Part shown: one piece after another, positions 52,847 through 62,048 of the stretch | Numbering within the stretch: the stretch's first letter is position 1 | How the letters are laid out: every line of letters starts with the position of its first letter | Assembly (NCBI RefSeq): GCF_014218275.1 | Contig: NZ_AP023213.1 | Coordinates: 2,396,001 to 2,460,000, forward strand | From: Citrifermentans bremense | GTDB lineage: Bacteria; Desulfobacterota; Desulfuromonadia; Geobacterales; Geobacteraceae | Length of the DNA: 64,000 nucleotides | Reading direction: 5' to 3' | The notes under the pieces: generated by a model | Told to the model about the DNA's origin: nothing | The model's input: only the letters and a program-made list of their open reading frames with translations | The model's database searches: none | Made by a program: the position numbers and the translations under genes

Positions 52847-53366
52847 AGCTAAGCTTCTTCCCCAGAAACCGTCGGCTGCCGCCGACGGCTGGAATGCGAA
52901 AGTGACCGCCCTCCCCCAGTGAGTTCCGGCGGCATGCCAAAAACCATACCCTGTTTGATGGGGGGAATGCAATCCCTTAAAAATCGGTGGACAACCGGCA
53001 GATGACGGGTGAGAAAACGTATACGCAGCTGTAGGAAGAAGGCTATAATGGTATAAGAATGCGATTTTACGGGGAGTTATTTTGGCAGGCGCAGCGAGAA
53101 GAAAGCCGCAGTGGAAATTCTGGGAATAATATAATTTTTTATTTTTCGACAAATGTGTTATGGCTTAAGCAAAATCAGTAGCTAGTCTCCGAGCCGCAGC
53201 TTTCTAAAGGGGTGTACCCCCACGAAGCCGGGGCCGTTGGGTGCTGCCGGAAACGGCGCCGCCTCCCTTTTGGAAAGGAGAACCGCCGCCGCTGTCCGCG
53301 CACGGGGTCCTCTCCTTTTGGGATGTGGGCCCTTTTCTTTTCCCATTCCACTGCGAAGAGGTAACG
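52847..53366. other. divergent intergenic region moaA / moeA
   Basis: About 520 bases, holding the Mo-cofactor riboswitch at 53185-53281 on the plus strand. The stretch 53040-53160 is AT-rich with two TATAAT-like boxes (53044-53049 and 53130-53135), one of which may be the moeA promoter, but no matching -35 was found. No coding frame. Confidence 0.55.
53185..53281 (+). promoter_or_regulatory. molybdenum cofactor (Moco/Tuco) riboswitch
   Basis: The leader reads TCTCCGAGCCGCAGC, GGGGTGTACCCC, CACGAAGCCGGGGCC, CCGGAAACGG and CCTCCCTTTTGGAAAGGAG. The CUCCGAGCC start, the conserved ACGAAGCCGGG core, and the late CCUCC-loop-GGAGG stem match the Moco RNA motif as I remember it. It is placed in front of moeA, an expected gene. 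Ligand Mo or W cofactor is a prediction. Confidence 0.85.
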
Positions 53367-54578
53367 ATGATGAATTACGAACTTGCCCGGCGCACCATTC
53401 TCGAAAAAGTCGCACCCGCCGGGGTCGAGCGGGTCATGCTGCTCGAAGCGGCAGGAAGGATACTGGCCGAGGACTACGCCGCTCCCAGCGACATGCCCCG
53501 CTGGGACAACTCCGCCATGGACGGCTTCGCCGTGAAAAGCGCAGGCTGCGCGCCCGGGACCGTGCTCAAGGTGACCGACTACATCCCGGCAGGTGTAAGC
53601 TCCGGCGACGCGGTCGCGGAAGGGTGCGCCGCGAGAATCATGACCGGCGCCCCCATCCCCCCCGGGGCGGACGCCGTAGTCCCCATCGAGGAGACAGAAG
53701 CAACGGATCAAAGCGTGAAGCTGCTGCAGCAGGTGAAAAAGGGAGACCACATCCGCTTTCAGGGGGAGGACGTCGGCCGAGGCGACCTGATCATGCCAAA
53801 GGGGACCCTGATCGGCCCGCCGCAGGTGAGCCTCCTCGCTTCCTTTTCCGCCGCCATGGTTCCGGTGTACCGGCGCGTGCGGGTGGCGATCCTCTCCACC
53901 GGGGACGAACTGGTGGAGATCGGCACGGAACCCAAGGAGAGCCAGATCGTCAACAGCAACGCCCTGGCCCTTGCCTGCGCCGTCAAGCTCTGCGGCGCGG
54001 AGCCGGTGATCCTCGGCATCGCCAGGGACAACAGGGAAAGCCACCTGGCCTATATCGGCGAAGGACTGAAAGCGGACGTGCTGATCACCTCCGCGGGCGT
54101 TTCCGCCGGGGACCGCGACCTGGTGCGCGAGATCCTGGCGGAGTTAGGGGTAGTCGAAGAGTTCTGGAAACCGGGAGTGAAGCCCGGCGGCCCCACCGCA
54201 TTCGCCCTCATGGGGAGTAAGCCGGTCTTCTCCCTCCCAGGTAACCCCGTTTCCACCATGATCACCTTCGACGAATTCGTCCGCCCCGCGCTTTTGAGGA
54301 TGATGGGGCACGAGAAGGCGCTGAGGCGGACCGTGCGCGGCTATTTGAAGGAGGGGACGCGCAAGAAAGCGGGGAAACTGAACTTCCTGCGGGTGCAGGT
54401 CAGCATCGAGGAGGGCCGCTACCTGGCCAGCACCGCCGGCGACCAGAACACGGGGATATTGAAGACCATGCTCCGCTGCAACGCGCTGGCGCTGCTCCCG
54501 GCAGACCGCACCGAATTTGCCGCCGGCGAAGAGGTCGAGCTGCACCTTTTGGATCCCACCCTGGAAATGGAGGCCTGA
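53367..54578 (+). CDS. moeA: molybdopterin molybdotransferase MoeA
   Basis: A 403-residue MoeA. It has DMPRWDNSAMDGFAV (substrate loop), MTGAPIPPGADAVVPIEET, VAILSTGDELVEIG and ITSAGVSAGDRDLVREIL, plus the C-terminal domain VFSLPGNPVSTMITFDEFV. It inserts molybdate (or tungstate) into adenylated molybdopterin. GAGGT precedes ATG 53367; the open frame upstream runs through the riboswitch and is not coding. Confidence 0.94.
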   Translation: MMNYELARRTILEKVAPAGVERVMLLEAAGRILAEDYAAPSDMPRWDNSAMDGFAVKSAGCAPGTVLKVTDYIPAGVSSGDAVAEGCAARIMTGAPIPPGADAVVPIEETEATDQSVKLLQQVKKGDHIRFQGEDVGRGDLIMPKGTLIGPPQVSLLASFSAAMVPVYRRVRVAILSTGDELVEIGTEPKESQIVNSNALALACAVKLCGAEPVILGIARDNRESHLAYIGEGLKADVLITSAGVSAGDRDLVREILAELGVVEEFWKPGVKPGGPTAFALMGSKPVFSLPGNPVSTMITFDEFVRPALLRMMGHEKALRRTVRGYLKEGTRKKAGKLNFLRVQVSIEEGRYLASTAGDQNTGILKTMLRCNALALLPADRTEFAAGEEVELHLLDPTLEMEA

Positions 54579-54579
54579 G

Positions 54580-55056
54580 ATGTCTTTCAATCATTTCGAC
54601 GCAAGCGGCAACGCCATCATGGTCGACGTAAGCGAGAAGGTCCCGACGCTTAGGACCGCAATAGCCGGAGCGGTACTTTCGCTCAAGCCGGAGACCGTGC
54701 AGGCGATCGTCTCCGGGCGGGTAGCCAAGGGTGACGTCCTGGGTGTGGCACGCATAGCGGGGATAGCCGGGGCGAAGAAGACCCCGGAGCTGATCCCCCT
54801 CTCCCACCCGCTGGCGCTGCACCACGTCTCGATCGAGTTCGAGGTGGACGAGCAGAAGGGTACCATCGCCGTCCTGGCGACTGTACGCGCCTTCGAGCGG
54901 ACCGGGGTGGAGATGGAGGCGATGGCCGCGGCGACGGTGGCCGCCCTCACCGTCTACGACATGTGCAAGGGGAGCGACAAGGGGATCGTGATCTCGGAGG
55001 TCAAGCTCCACTACAAGGAAGGCGGCAAGAGCGGCGTCTTCAAGAGAGAAGCGTAA
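54580..55056 (+). CDS. moaC: cyclic pyranopterin monophosphate synthase MoaC
   Basis: A 158-residue MoaC. It contains MVDVSEKVPTLRTAIAGA, IPLSHPLALHHVSIEF and VEMEAMAAATVAALTVYD, with MCKGSDKG as the conserved Lys/Asp active-site loop. It converts 3',8-cH2GTP (made by MoaA) to cPMP. GGAGG precedes the ATG, directly after the moeA stop. Confidence 0.95.
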   Translation: MSFNHFDASGNAIMVDVSEKVPTLRTAIAGAVLSLKPETVQAIVSGRVAKGDVLGVARIAGIAGAKKTPELIPLSHPLALHHVSIEFEVDEQKGTIAVLATVRAFERTGVEMEAMAAATVAALTVYDMCKGSDKGIVISEVKLHYKEGGKSGVFKREA

Positions 55057-55078
55057 CAACGCCAAAGGAGATTTTTCC

Positions 55079-55576
55079 ATGCGAGCAGCGATACTGACCT
55101 TGAGCGACCGTTGTTCCACCGGCGAGCGGGCCGACGGCAGCGGCCCCGCCCTGAAAAGCTTCCTGGAGGAGCGCGGTGTGACCGTCGCCTGCACCGAGGT
55201 GATCCCGGACGACGCCTACCTCATCTCGGAGAAGCTGGCTACCTGGTCCGACAGCGGCAGCTTCGACCTCATCCTCACCACCGGGGGTACCGGGGTCTCG
55301 CCGCGCGACGTTACCCCGGAGGCGACCGAACGCGTGGTCGACCGGGTGCTCCCGGGCTTCGGCGAGGTGATGCGCGCGGAGAGCCTCAAAAAGACCCCGC
55401 ATGCCATCATCTCCCGCGCCATCGCCGGGATCAGGAAGAACACCCTGATAATCAACCTCCCCGGCAGCCCCAGGGGGGCCACGGAAAACATCGGTTTCGT
55501 CTGGGCCGCCGTCCCCCACGCCGTTGCCAAGCTCCAGGGAGACCCTGAGGAATGCGGGACGCCGCTTCCCAAGTGA
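55079..55576 (+). CDS. mog: molybdopterin adenylyltransferase (Mog/MoaB)
   Basis: A 165-residue MoaB/Mog-type protein: ILTLSDRCSTGERADGSGPA, DLILTTGGTGVSPRDVTPEA and INLPGSPRGATENIGFVW. It adenylates molybdopterin before metal insertion by MoeA. AAAGGAG precedes the ATG. Third gene of the riboswitch-controlled operon. Confidence 0.93.
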   Translation: MRAAILTLSDRCSTGERADGSGPALKSFLEERGVTVACTEVIPDDAYLISEKLATWSDSGSFDLILTTGGTGVSPRDVTPEATERVVDRVLPGFGEVMRAESLKKTPHAIISRAIAGIRKNTLIINLPGSPRGATENIGFVWAAVPHAVAKLQGDPEECGTPLPK

Positions 55577-55598
55577 CGCATATCCGTACCCTTTTCTG

Positions 55599-55627
55599 TT
55601 GACCGATCCCCCCGGCTGGGTTATATA
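55599..55627 (+). promoter_or_regulatory. sigma-70 promoter of pta
   Basis: TTGACC (55599-55604) and TATATA (55622-55627) with a 17-base spacer, 40 bases before the pta start. Confidence 0.7.
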
Positions 55628-55666
55628 TCCTAACACGGTTTGAAAATTTAATACGGAGGGATCATC

Positions 55667-56668
55667 ATGCCGTTGGTTAAGCAGATTCACGACAAGGCAA
55701 GGGCCAACAAGAAGACCGTCGTCTTGCCGGAAAGCTACGACGAGAGGATGCTGTACGCCGCCCAGAACATCGTGGAACAGGGTTTGGCGCACATTGTACT
55801 TCTGGGGAAGCCTGAGGCGATCAAAGCGGCCGCCTCTGAGAAAGGGATCAACCTCGCCGGTGTCGAGATCATCGAACCCGCAGCCTCCGACAAGCTCGCG
55901 GGATACGTGGCGAAACTGGTGGAGCTGAGAAAATCGAAGGGGCTCACCGCCGAGCAGGCGCGCGAGCTTCTCTGCGGCGCAGACAACCTCTATTTTGCCG
56001 GGATGATGGTGCGCGAGGGGGATGCCGACGGCGAGGTGGCAGGCGCCACCGGCACCACCGGCGACGTTTTGCGTGCCGCCTTCCAGACCGTGGGCCCCGC
56101 CCCCGGCATCAAGACCGTATCCTCCTTCTTCCTGATGGCGACCAAGAGCCCCGAGTTCGGCGAGAACGGGGTCATCCTCTTTGCCGACTGCGCCGTAAAC
56201 CCCAACCCCGACGCGCAGGCCCTGGCGGAGATCGCCATCGCCACCGCGGGAAACTGCAAGTCCTTTCTGGACGTGCCTGCACGTGTCGCCATGCTCTCCT
56301 TCTCCACCAAGGGGAGCGCTAGTCACCCTGATGCGGACAAGGTACTGAAGGCGCTGGAGCTGGCGAAAGGGATGGACCCGAACCTCAGCATCGACGGCGA
56401 ACTCCAGGCGGACGCCGCTCTCATCCCTGCCGTAGGGGGCAAGAAGGCGCCCGGCAGCAATGTGGCCGGCAAGGCCAACGTCCTCGTCTTCCCCGACCTC
56501 GACGCCGGCAACATCGCCTATAAGCTCGTTGAGCGCATCGCCGGCGCCAAGGCGATCGGCCCGGTGATCCAGGGGCTGGCGAAGCCGGTGAACGACCTCT
56601 CCCGCGGCTGCTCGGTCCAGGACATCGTGGACGTGACCGCCATCACCGCGGTGCAGGCACAGGGGTAG
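55667..56668 (+). CDS. pta: phosphate acetyltransferase
   Basis: A 333-residue catalytic-domain-only Pta. It has [60 protein letters not shown], and [20 protein letters not shown]. It interconverts acetyl-CoA and acetyl phosphate. GGAGGG precedes the start. With ackA it forms a reversible acetate activation route, which in acetate-oxidising Geobacteraceae runs towards acetyl-CoA. Confidence 0.95.
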   Translation: MPLVKQIHDKARANKKTVVLPESYDERMLYAAQNIVEQGLAHIVLLGKPEAIKAAASEKGINLAGVEIIEPAASDKLAGYVAKLVELRKSKGLTAEQARELLCGADNLYFAGMMVREGDADGEVAGATGTTGDVLRAAFQTVGPAPGIKTVSSFFLMATKSPEFGENGVILFADCAVNPNPDAQALAEIAIATAGNCKSFLDVPARVAMLSFSTKGSASHPDADKVLKALELAKGMDPNLSIDGELQADAALIPAVGGKKAPGSNVAGKANVLVFPDLDAGNIAYKLVERIAGAKAIGPVIQGLAKPVNDLSRGCSVQDIVDVTAITAVQAQG

Positions 56669-56673
56669 CCAAG

Positions 56674-56705
56674 CCGACTGGTCCGACTGGTCCGACTGGT
56701 CCGAC
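56674..56705. repeat. 9-base tandem repeat after pta
   Basis: CCGACTGGT is repeated three times and followed by a partial fourth CCGAC. It lies between the pta stop and the shared terminator. Confidence 0.9.
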
Positions 56706-56718
56706 GAAACCTGTAAAA

Positions 56719-56754
56719 AAGAAAGGCCGGCGGGGAACCCCGCCGGCCTTTCTT
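56719..56754. terminator. bidirectional terminator between pta and ackA
   Basis: AAGAAAGGCCGGCGGGG and CCCCGCCGGCCTTTCTT form a 17-bp perfect stem with a 2-base loop, serving both convergent genes. Confidence 0.92.
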
Positions 56755-56772
56755 GCGTCGTTTTCTCAGCCC

Positions 56773-58038
56773 TTACTTCCTGACAAAGTCGGGCTTGGAG
56801 AAGCTGTACTCGAAGTGCATGTGGTCCGTGTAGGTCCCTTCCAGGATGGCCGCCACGTCTTCGGTGAAGACCAGCTCCTCGTCGGTCGGAATCACGTACA
56901 CCTTCACCGGGGAGTCGTCGGTGGTGATCAGCGTCTCGCGCTTCCTGGTCATGGCGGAGGCGTTGCGCTCGCGGTCCAGGATGATGCCCAGGTGTTCCAG
57001 CCCCTCGATGGCACGCTCCCTGATCGGCGCCCCCATCTCCCCTACCCCGGCGGTGAAGACCACGGCGTCAAGCTTGCCCACCACGGCCATGTAGGTACCG
57101 ATGTACTTCTTGAGGCGGTACGCCTCGATGTCGAGCGCCAGCTTGCAGAGGTTGTCGCCGCCGTTGGCGTTCTCGATCACGTCGCGGCGGTCCGTGAAGC
57201 GGCCGGTGATCCCGATGACGCCGCTCTTCTTGTTCAGAATGCTGTCGATCTCCTTGGCGGAGAGGTTTTCCTTCTGCATCATGAACGCGGGGATGGCCGG
57301 GTCAATGTCGCCGCAGCGTGTACCCATCATGGCCCCTTCGAGCGGGGTGAGCCCCATGCTGGTGTCGACCGACACCCCGTTCTTGATGGCGCAGTGCGAG
57401 ACCCCGTTGCCGATGTGCATGGTGATGACGTTGCACTGGCTGGCGGGCTTGCCGAGGATGGCGGCGATGCGCTTGGAGACGTAGAGATGCGAGGTGCCGT
57501 GGAAGCCGTAGCGCCTCACCCCGTACTTCTCGTACCACTCGTAAGGAAGCGGGTATAGGTATGCGTGTTCCGGCATGGTCTGGTGAAACGCGGTATCGAA
57601 AATGGCGATCTGGGGGACGCCCGGAAGCACGGCCATGGCCCCCTCGATGCCGGCGATGTTGGGGGGGTTGTGCAAAGGCGCCAGATGCTGCACCTCGGTG
57701 ACCGCGGCGAGCACATCGTCGTCGATCAGCACCGACTTGGTGAAGCGCTCCCCGCCGTGCACCACGCGGTGCCCGACGGCGGCTATCTGCTTGATATCGG
57801 TGAGTACGCCATGTCCCGGAGAGGTCAGGGTGCGCAGGATAAGGTCGACGGCGGTCTTGTGATCGGGACAGTCAGAGTTCTCGCGGTAGGTCTCGCGCCC
57901 CGGGACTTCGTGCAGGATGAAGGAGTCGCCGATTACGACGCGCTCGACCATACCCTTGGCGACCACCACTTTTTTGTCCCAGTCAAACAACTGGTATTTT
58001 ACAGAAGAACTTCCGCAGTTAAGTGCGAGTATATCCAT
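56773..58038 (-). CDS. ackA: acetate kinase
   Basis: A 421-residue ASKHA kinase. It opens DILALNCGSSSVKYQLFDW, has VGHRVVHGGERFT, FDTAFHQTMPEHAYLYPLP, MHIGNGVSHCAIKNG, and TPLEGAMMGTRCGDIDPA. It transfers phosphate between ATP and acetate. GGGGG precedes the ATG. Convergent with pta, unlike the frequent ackA-pta operon. Confidence 0.95.
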   Translation of the reverse strand: MDILALNCGSSSVKYQLFDWDKKVVVAKGMVERVVIGDSFILHEVPGRETYRENSDCPDHKTAVDLILRTLTSPGHGVLTDIKQIAAVGHRVVHGGERFTKSVLIDDDVLAAVTEVQHLAPLHNPPNIAGIEGAMAVLPGVPQIAIFDTAFHQTMPEHAYLYPLPYEWYEKYGVRRYGFHGTSHLYVSKRIAAILGKPASQCNVITMHIGNGVSHCAIKNGVSVDTSMGLTPLEGAMMGTRCGDIDPAIPAFMMQKENLSAKEIDSILNKKSGVIGITGRFTDRRDVIENANGGDNLCKLALDIEAYRLKKYIGTYMAVVGKLDAVVFTAGVGEMGAPIRERAIEGLEHLGIILDRERNASAMTRKRETLITTDDSPVKVYVIPTDEELVFTEDVAAILEGTYTDHMHFEYSFSKPDFVRK

Positions 58039-58104
58039 CGATCTGCATCCCCCGTCATTGTAGTTTAACCCGGTACGATGGGCACTGTAGCCCGGCCAAA
58101 AAAG

Positions 58105-58133
58105 TTTACAAATAAAACTGTTTTTTATATATA
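58105..58133 (+). promoter_or_regulatory. sigma-70 promoter of the ferredoxin gene
   Basis: TTTACA (58105-58110) and TATATA (58128-58133) with a 17-base spacer. Confidence 0.65.
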
Positions 58134-58135
58134 CC

Positions 58136-58149
58136 GTAGACTGGTCTAC
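58136..58149. promoter_or_regulatory. operator-like palindrome at the ferredoxin transcription start
   Basis: GTAGAC-TG-GTCTAC, a perfect palindrome placed 3 bases beyond the -10 box, where a repressor would block initiation. The regulator is unknown. Confidence 0.6.
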
Positions 58150-58274
58150 AGTTCAAGGATTTTCTCCCTTCCTGCCGCGCCGGAAATGTCATACAGCTTT
58201 ATGGTGGACTTTTTCCCGGTCATATGTTAGTTTTCGTCCGGAATTTTCCAGTAAACGTGAAGGAGGTGAAAACT

Positions 58275-58442
58275 TTGGCACATACCATCAGCGACGAATG
58301 CATCAACTGCGGCGCCTGTGACGATTCCTGCCCGGTCAACGCAATCAGCGAGGCTGGCAACAAAAGGACCATCGCTGCAGATACCTGCATCGACTGCGGC
58401 GCTTGCGTAGACACCTGCCCGGTGAGCGCAATCTCGGCCTAA
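58275..58442 (+). CDS. 2[4Fe-4S] ferredoxin
   Basis: A 55-residue ferredoxin with two complete C-x2-C-x2-C-x3-C-P motifs (CINCGACDDSCPVNAI and CIDCGACVDTCPVSAI). The start is TTG at 58275, chosen because AAGGAGGTG lies 7-8 bases upstream and the protein then begins like clostridial-type ferredoxins (MAHTI-type). An upstream in-frame ATG at 58224 has no ribosome binding site. It likely serves low-potential electron transfer with 2-oxoacid oxidoreductases or hydrogenases. Confidence 0.9.
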   Translation: MAHTISDECINCGACDDSCPVNAISEAGNKRTIAADTCIDCGACVDTCPVSAISA

Positions 58443-58468
58443 CCAACACCAGATTCATGAAATGCCAT

Positions 58469-58507
58469 GGCCTGCAGCGGCTCGTCCGCTTGCAGGCCTA
58501 TTTTTTT
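58469..58507 (+). terminator. terminator of the ferredoxin gene
   Basis: GGCCTGCAGCGG pairs with CCGCTTGCAGGCC, one unpaired base, followed by TATTTTTTT. Confidence 0.88.
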
Positions 58508-58565
58508 GCCCCGCCGCCGAAGTCAAAAAGCGTTACTACCGGAACCACCTCTCTTTGCACCGACG

Positions 58566-58600
58566 AAAAAAGGGGAAGCCACGTAAGCTTCCCCTCTTTG
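58566..58600 (-). terminator. terminator of gltX
   Basis: GGGGAAGC and GCTTCCCC pair around CACGTA; the minus strand ends in a T run. It lies 24 bases after the gltX stop. Confidence 0.85.
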
Positions 58601-58623
58601 TTTTGACCTTCGTTGCCTAACTC

Positions 58624-60027
58624 CTAGCAGAGTTTGGCTATGGCCCGCTCCAGGCGCCTGCCGGTCTCTTCCAGCCCCAGCACCTCGATCATCTCGTAGA
58701 TACCGGGCGAAGCGGTCGAACCCGACAGCGCGAGCCTCACGGCGGGGCCTATCTGCCCGAGCTTGATCCCCTTCTCCTCGCAAAGCTCCTTGAACGCCCC
58801 CTCGATGCCGGCGGTGGTGAGTTCCCCCGCTCCGCGCAATTTCTCCAGCAGCGCCCTGAGCAGCGCCGGCGTCTCCGCGTTGAAGAACTTGGCGACCCCC
58901 TTCTCGTCGTAGGTGAGTTCCTGCTGGTAGTAGAACAGGGCGCCGTCGGCCAACTCCAGCATGGTCTTGGCCCTCTCCTGCAGCGTCTTGACCACGGCCG
59001 AAAGCTCCGGTCCGCCCGCGGTATCGGCTACGCCACGCTCCTTCAGGAAGGGGACCAGGAGCCCGGCCAGGCGCACCGGGTCGCCGTTCTTGATGTAGTG
59101 GGCGTTGAGCCACAAAAGCTTGTCGGGGTTGAAGACCCCGGCGGAGCGTCCCACGTTCTCGATGGAGAACTTCTGGATCAGGTCCTCGAGCGAGAAGATC
59201 TCCTCGTCGCCGTAGCTCCAGCCCAGGCGGACCAGGTAGTTGACCATCGCCTCGGGAAGAAAGCCCATGTCGCGGTAGGCCATGACCGAGGTCGCCCCGT
59301 GCCGTTTCGAAAGTCTCGCCTTGTCGGCGCCGAGGATCATGGGGACGTGGGCGAACTGGGGCACCGGCACCTCCAGCGCCTCGTACAGGAGGATCTGACG
59401 CGGAGTGTTGTTGACGTGGTCGTCACCGCGGATGACCGTGGTGATCCCCATGGTGGCGTCGTCGATCACCACCACGAAGTTGTAGGTGGGGGTCCCGTCG
59501 GTGCGCTGGATGATCAGGTCGTCCAGTTCGGCGTTCTCGAAAGAGATCTTCCCCTTGATCAGATCGTTCCAGAAGGTGGTCCCCTCCTGGGGCGCCTTGA
59601 AGCGGACCACGTAGGGGCGCCCGTCGTCAGGGCCTTGCGGGAGGTTGCGGCAGGTCCCGTCGTACTTGGGCTTTCCCCCTTCCTTTAGCGCCTTCTCGCG
59701 CTTGGCCTCAAGCTCCTCGGCGCTGCAATAGCACTTGTACGCTTTCCCGGCGGCGATCAGCTTCTCTACGTACTCCTTGTAGAGCGGGAAGTTGTCCGAC
59801 TGGTAGAAGGGCCCCTCGTCCCAGTCGAGCCCCAGCCAGGTCATACCCTCCAGGATGGCGTCAACCGACTCCTGGGTGGAACGGGCGACGTCGGTGTCCT
59901 CGATCCTCAAGATGAACTTCCCCTGCTGCTTTCTCGCCAAAAGCCAGTTGAAAAGCGCGGTGCGCGCTCCCCCTACGTGGAGGTACCCGGTCGGGCTGGG
60001 TGCGAAACGGAGGCGTACTTGTGACAT
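58624..60027 (-). CDS. gltX: glutamyl-tRNA synthetase
   Basis: A 467-residue class I synthetase with the HIGH-type motif [20 protein letters not shown], the KMSKS-type loop [14 protein letters not shown] and an anticodon-binding C-terminus. A Cys-x-Cys-x-Tyr zinc site is likely in the [11 protein letters not shown] segment. AAGGAAGGAG precedes the ATG. Expected to charge tRNA-Glu, and possibly tRNA-Gln if the organism uses the amidotransferase route. Confidence 0.96.
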   Translation of the reverse strand: MSQVRLRFAPSPTGYLHVGGARTALFNWLLARKQQGKFILRIEDTDVARSTQESVDAILEGMTWLGLDWDEGPFYQSDNFPLYKEYVEKLIAAGKAYKCYCSAEELEAKREKALKEGGKPKYDGTCRNLPQGPDDGRPYVVRFKAPQEGTTFWNDLIKGKISFENAELDDLIIQRTDGTPTYNFVVVIDDATMGITTVIRGDDHVNNTPRQILLYEALEVPVPQFAHVPMILGADKARLSKRHGATSVMAYRDMGFLPEAMVNYLVRLGWSYGDEEIFSLEDLIQKFSIENVGRSAGVFNPDKLLWLNAHYIKNGDPVRLAGLLVPFLKERGVADTAGGPELSAVVKTLQERAKTMLELADGALFYYQQELTYDEKGVAKFFNAETPALLRALLEKLRGAGELTTAGIEGAFKELCEEKGIKLGQIGPAVRLALSGSTASPGIYEMIEVLGLEETGRRLERAIAKLC

Positions 60028-60094
60028 GAAAAGCTCCTTCCTTTGCTGTGATCATTGCATGACTGCAATAAATGTTTTGCCGGGAATGCCCCGG

Positions 60095-60283
60095 CTACTG
60101 CTCCCCGGACTCGTCGTCCCCACTCTCGGGGGCCTTTTCGCCGGGGATGCGGTAACCTTCGTCCGCCCAGGTGCCGAGATCGATCATCTTGCACCTCTGC
60201 GAGCAGAAGGGTCGGTAAGGGTTGCCGGTGAGGGTGGTTTCCTTGCGGCACTGCGGGCATTTTATGGTCGTGATGGCGTTCAT
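60095..60283 (-). CDS. yacG: DNA gyrase inhibitor YacG
   Basis: A 62-residue zinc protein: [31 protein letters not shown], and an acidic end. The C-x2-C-x14-C-x3-C spacing binds zinc, and the family blocks GyrB. ATG 60283 has AGGT upstream. It lies upstream of gltX in the same direction. Confidence 0.88.
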   Translation of the reverse strand: MNAITTIKCPQCRKETTLTGNPYRPFCSQRCKMIDLGTWADEGYRIPGEKAPESGDDESGEQ

Positions 60284-60366
60284 GGCGTTACCTGCAAACA
60301 AATCCCTCCAAAGCCTGCGCCCTGGAGGGTCGGTGGTTGATTCGAATCCTTTGTTAACGCTCTTCT

Positions 60367-61209
60367 TCAGGGGATCTGGTACTTCCGCTGGTGGAACTGA
60401 AGCGCTCTTTTCACCCGGGTGATCAAGGTACCTTCCTTGACCGGCTTTTCGATGAAATCGAAGAACCCCCTATCGAAGGCCTTCACCTCGTCCTCTGGAC
60501 GCATCGACCCCGTGATCAGTATCACCGGGATGGAGGAGAACTCCGGGATGGTGTGCAGCGCGTCGAAGAGGCCGAAACCGTCCAGCTTGGGCATCATCAG
60601 GTCCGTCAGCACTACCTGCGGCTTTTCTGTCAAAACCGCCTTGTACGCCTCCAGCCCGTCCGAGGCGAAGACGACCCGGTACCCCTGGCGGCTCAGGAAG
60701 TCGCCGAACATGGTGCCGATCAGCTTGTCGTCCTCGACCACGAGCACCGTCTGCACCGCGGATGAGCAGACCTCCTTCTGCAGGTAGTTCCTGCAGATGG
60801 CGGAGTAGATCTCCTTGCGGGTCGCGATGAAGGGGGTGATGCTCAAGCCGTGGTTGGCCGATATGTTTCTCACCACCCGCGTTTCGGTGGGGTCGGCCAT
60901 GGCCAGCGCCAGCCTGTTGTTGTCGAGCTTGAGCGGGAAGATGTTGTTCTGCATGGCGACGTCGACGGGTATGGTCGCCAGCAGCTCCGGCGCAAAGGAG
61001 TAGCCCGAGAAGTTGCTCGCCACCCGGCAGCCATACTGGATCGCCAGAGCCGCAGCAAGCTCCTCCCCGGTTACAAGCTCCAGGTCCTCCAGCACGGTGC
61101 CGAAGCGCTTGTTGAGGCGCTTGGAAACGGCAAGCATCCGCTCCACCGTTTTCTCGGTGATCACGCCGTTTTCCACAAATATTTCGCCTAGTTTCTTTCT
61201 CTTTTCCAT
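60367..61209 (-). CDS. MshEN domain-receiver domain protein
   Basis: A 280-residue protein. Residues 1-155 resemble the MshEN (GspE N-terminal) domain, which in MshE binds c-di-GMP, with [40 protein letters not shown] and [13 protein letters not shown]. Residues 165-280 are a receiver domain ([25 protein letters not shown] with the Asp, [11 protein letters not shown] with the Lys). No DNA-binding or ATPase domain. It may read c-di-GMP and a phosphorylation signal together. Confidence 0.82.
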   Translation of the reverse strand: MEKRKKLGEIFVENGVITEKTVERMLAVSKRLNKRFGTVLEDLELVTGEELAAALAIQYGCRVASNFSGYSFAPELLATIPVDVAMQNNIFPLKLDNNRLALAMADPTETRVVRNISANHGLSITPFIATRKEIYSAICRNYLQKEVCSSAVQTVLVVEDDKLIGTMFGDFLSRQGYRVVFASDGLEAYKAVLTEKPQVVLTDLMMPKLDGFGLFDALHTIPEFSSIPVILITGSMRPEDEVKAFDRGFFDFIEKPVKEGTLITRVKRALQFHQRKYQIP

Positions 61210-61277
61210 GGCAGAGTCCCCACAAGGGATAACTGTAGCATCGGGAAGGCGAAAAACCATGCGCGCCTGGAAAAAAC

Positions 61278-62039
61278 CTACTCGGAAAGAGCGGTGGCTC
61301 CGCTTCCCAACTTCGCCGCAAGTTGCTCCGCCTCGGCTTTGGAAAGGTGCCGCCCTACCCGCAACCGGTACCAGACCCCCTTGCCTTGCACCCTGGACTC
61401 CGCGAGATAGGCAGCGACCCCCTTGGCCGAAAGCTTCGACTGGGCCGTCTCTGCCTCCTTCTTGTCCCGGTAAGAGGCGATCTGCACCAGGTACCGTGTC
61501 TCTGCCGCGGCAGGAGCCTTGGCCGGTTCCTGCTTCTGGGGTTCCTGTTTTTCGGCCGTACCCTTCTCTGGAGCCCCCTTCTCAGGCGCGGACTTGGTCT
61601 CGGACGGGGTCCCTTCCGCAGCCTTCGCGGCGGGAGCAGCCGGCACAGCCTTGGACTGAGGGGGGGGATCGGAGAGCTTCAGGTTCACCCCGCTTCCCAT
61701 CGCGCCGTGCCCGCCAGAGGGGAGGGTCTTGTAAAAGGTGAGCGGTGTCTCGGGAACAGGGGCACCGGGAGCGGCCGGCGGCGGAACCTGTGCCTGCTTC
61801 GCCTGGACTGTAGCGGTGGGGCTCCCGGCAGCCGCGGGCTTGCCGCTCCCCCTGAAGAGGAGCCAACCGGTGAAAACGCCGGCGCCGAAGGTGGCTCCCA
61901 GGAGAAGCAGTGCCGACAGGAAGGCGAAAAGCCCGAGCGGAGCCTTTCTCGGCCGGTTCTTGGGCGCCGGCTTCTGCAAGGGCTTTCGCTCCGGGCTCTC
62001 CCTCAGGGCTGCGACCTTATCGCTGTAATCGAGCCGCAT
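61278..62039 (-). CDS. SPOR domain membrane protein
   Basis: A 253-residue single-pass protein. Helix at about 35-58 (LFAFLSALLLLGATFGAGVF), a Pro/Ala/Glu linker to 175, then a SPOR domain (YLVQIASYRDKKEAETAQSK, WYRLRVGRHLSKAEAEQLA), which binds denuded peptidoglycan at division sites. It is eight bases from the argS stop and co-directional, so likely co-transcribed. Confidence 0.88.
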   Translation of the reverse strand: MRLDYSDKVAALRESPERKPLQKPAPKNRPRKAPLGLFAFLSALLLLGATFGAGVFTGWLLFRGSGKPAAAGSPTATVQAKQAQVPPPAAPGAPVPETPLTFYKTLPSGGHGAMGSGVNLKLSDPPPQSKAVPAAPAAKAAEGTPSETKSAPEKGAPEKGTAEKQEPQKQEPAKAPAAAETRYLVQIASYRDKKEAETAQSKLSAKGVAAYLAESRVQGKGVWYRLRVGRHLSKAEAEQLAAKLGSGATALSE

Positions 62040-62048
62040 GAGACTCCC

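Noticed and set aside
53241..53366. Longer N-terminus for moeA starting at 53241
   Set aside because: That stretch overlaps the riboswitch and encodes a Pro/Phe-rich sequence with no similarity; the ATG at 53367 begins the MoeA fold and has GAGGT upstream.
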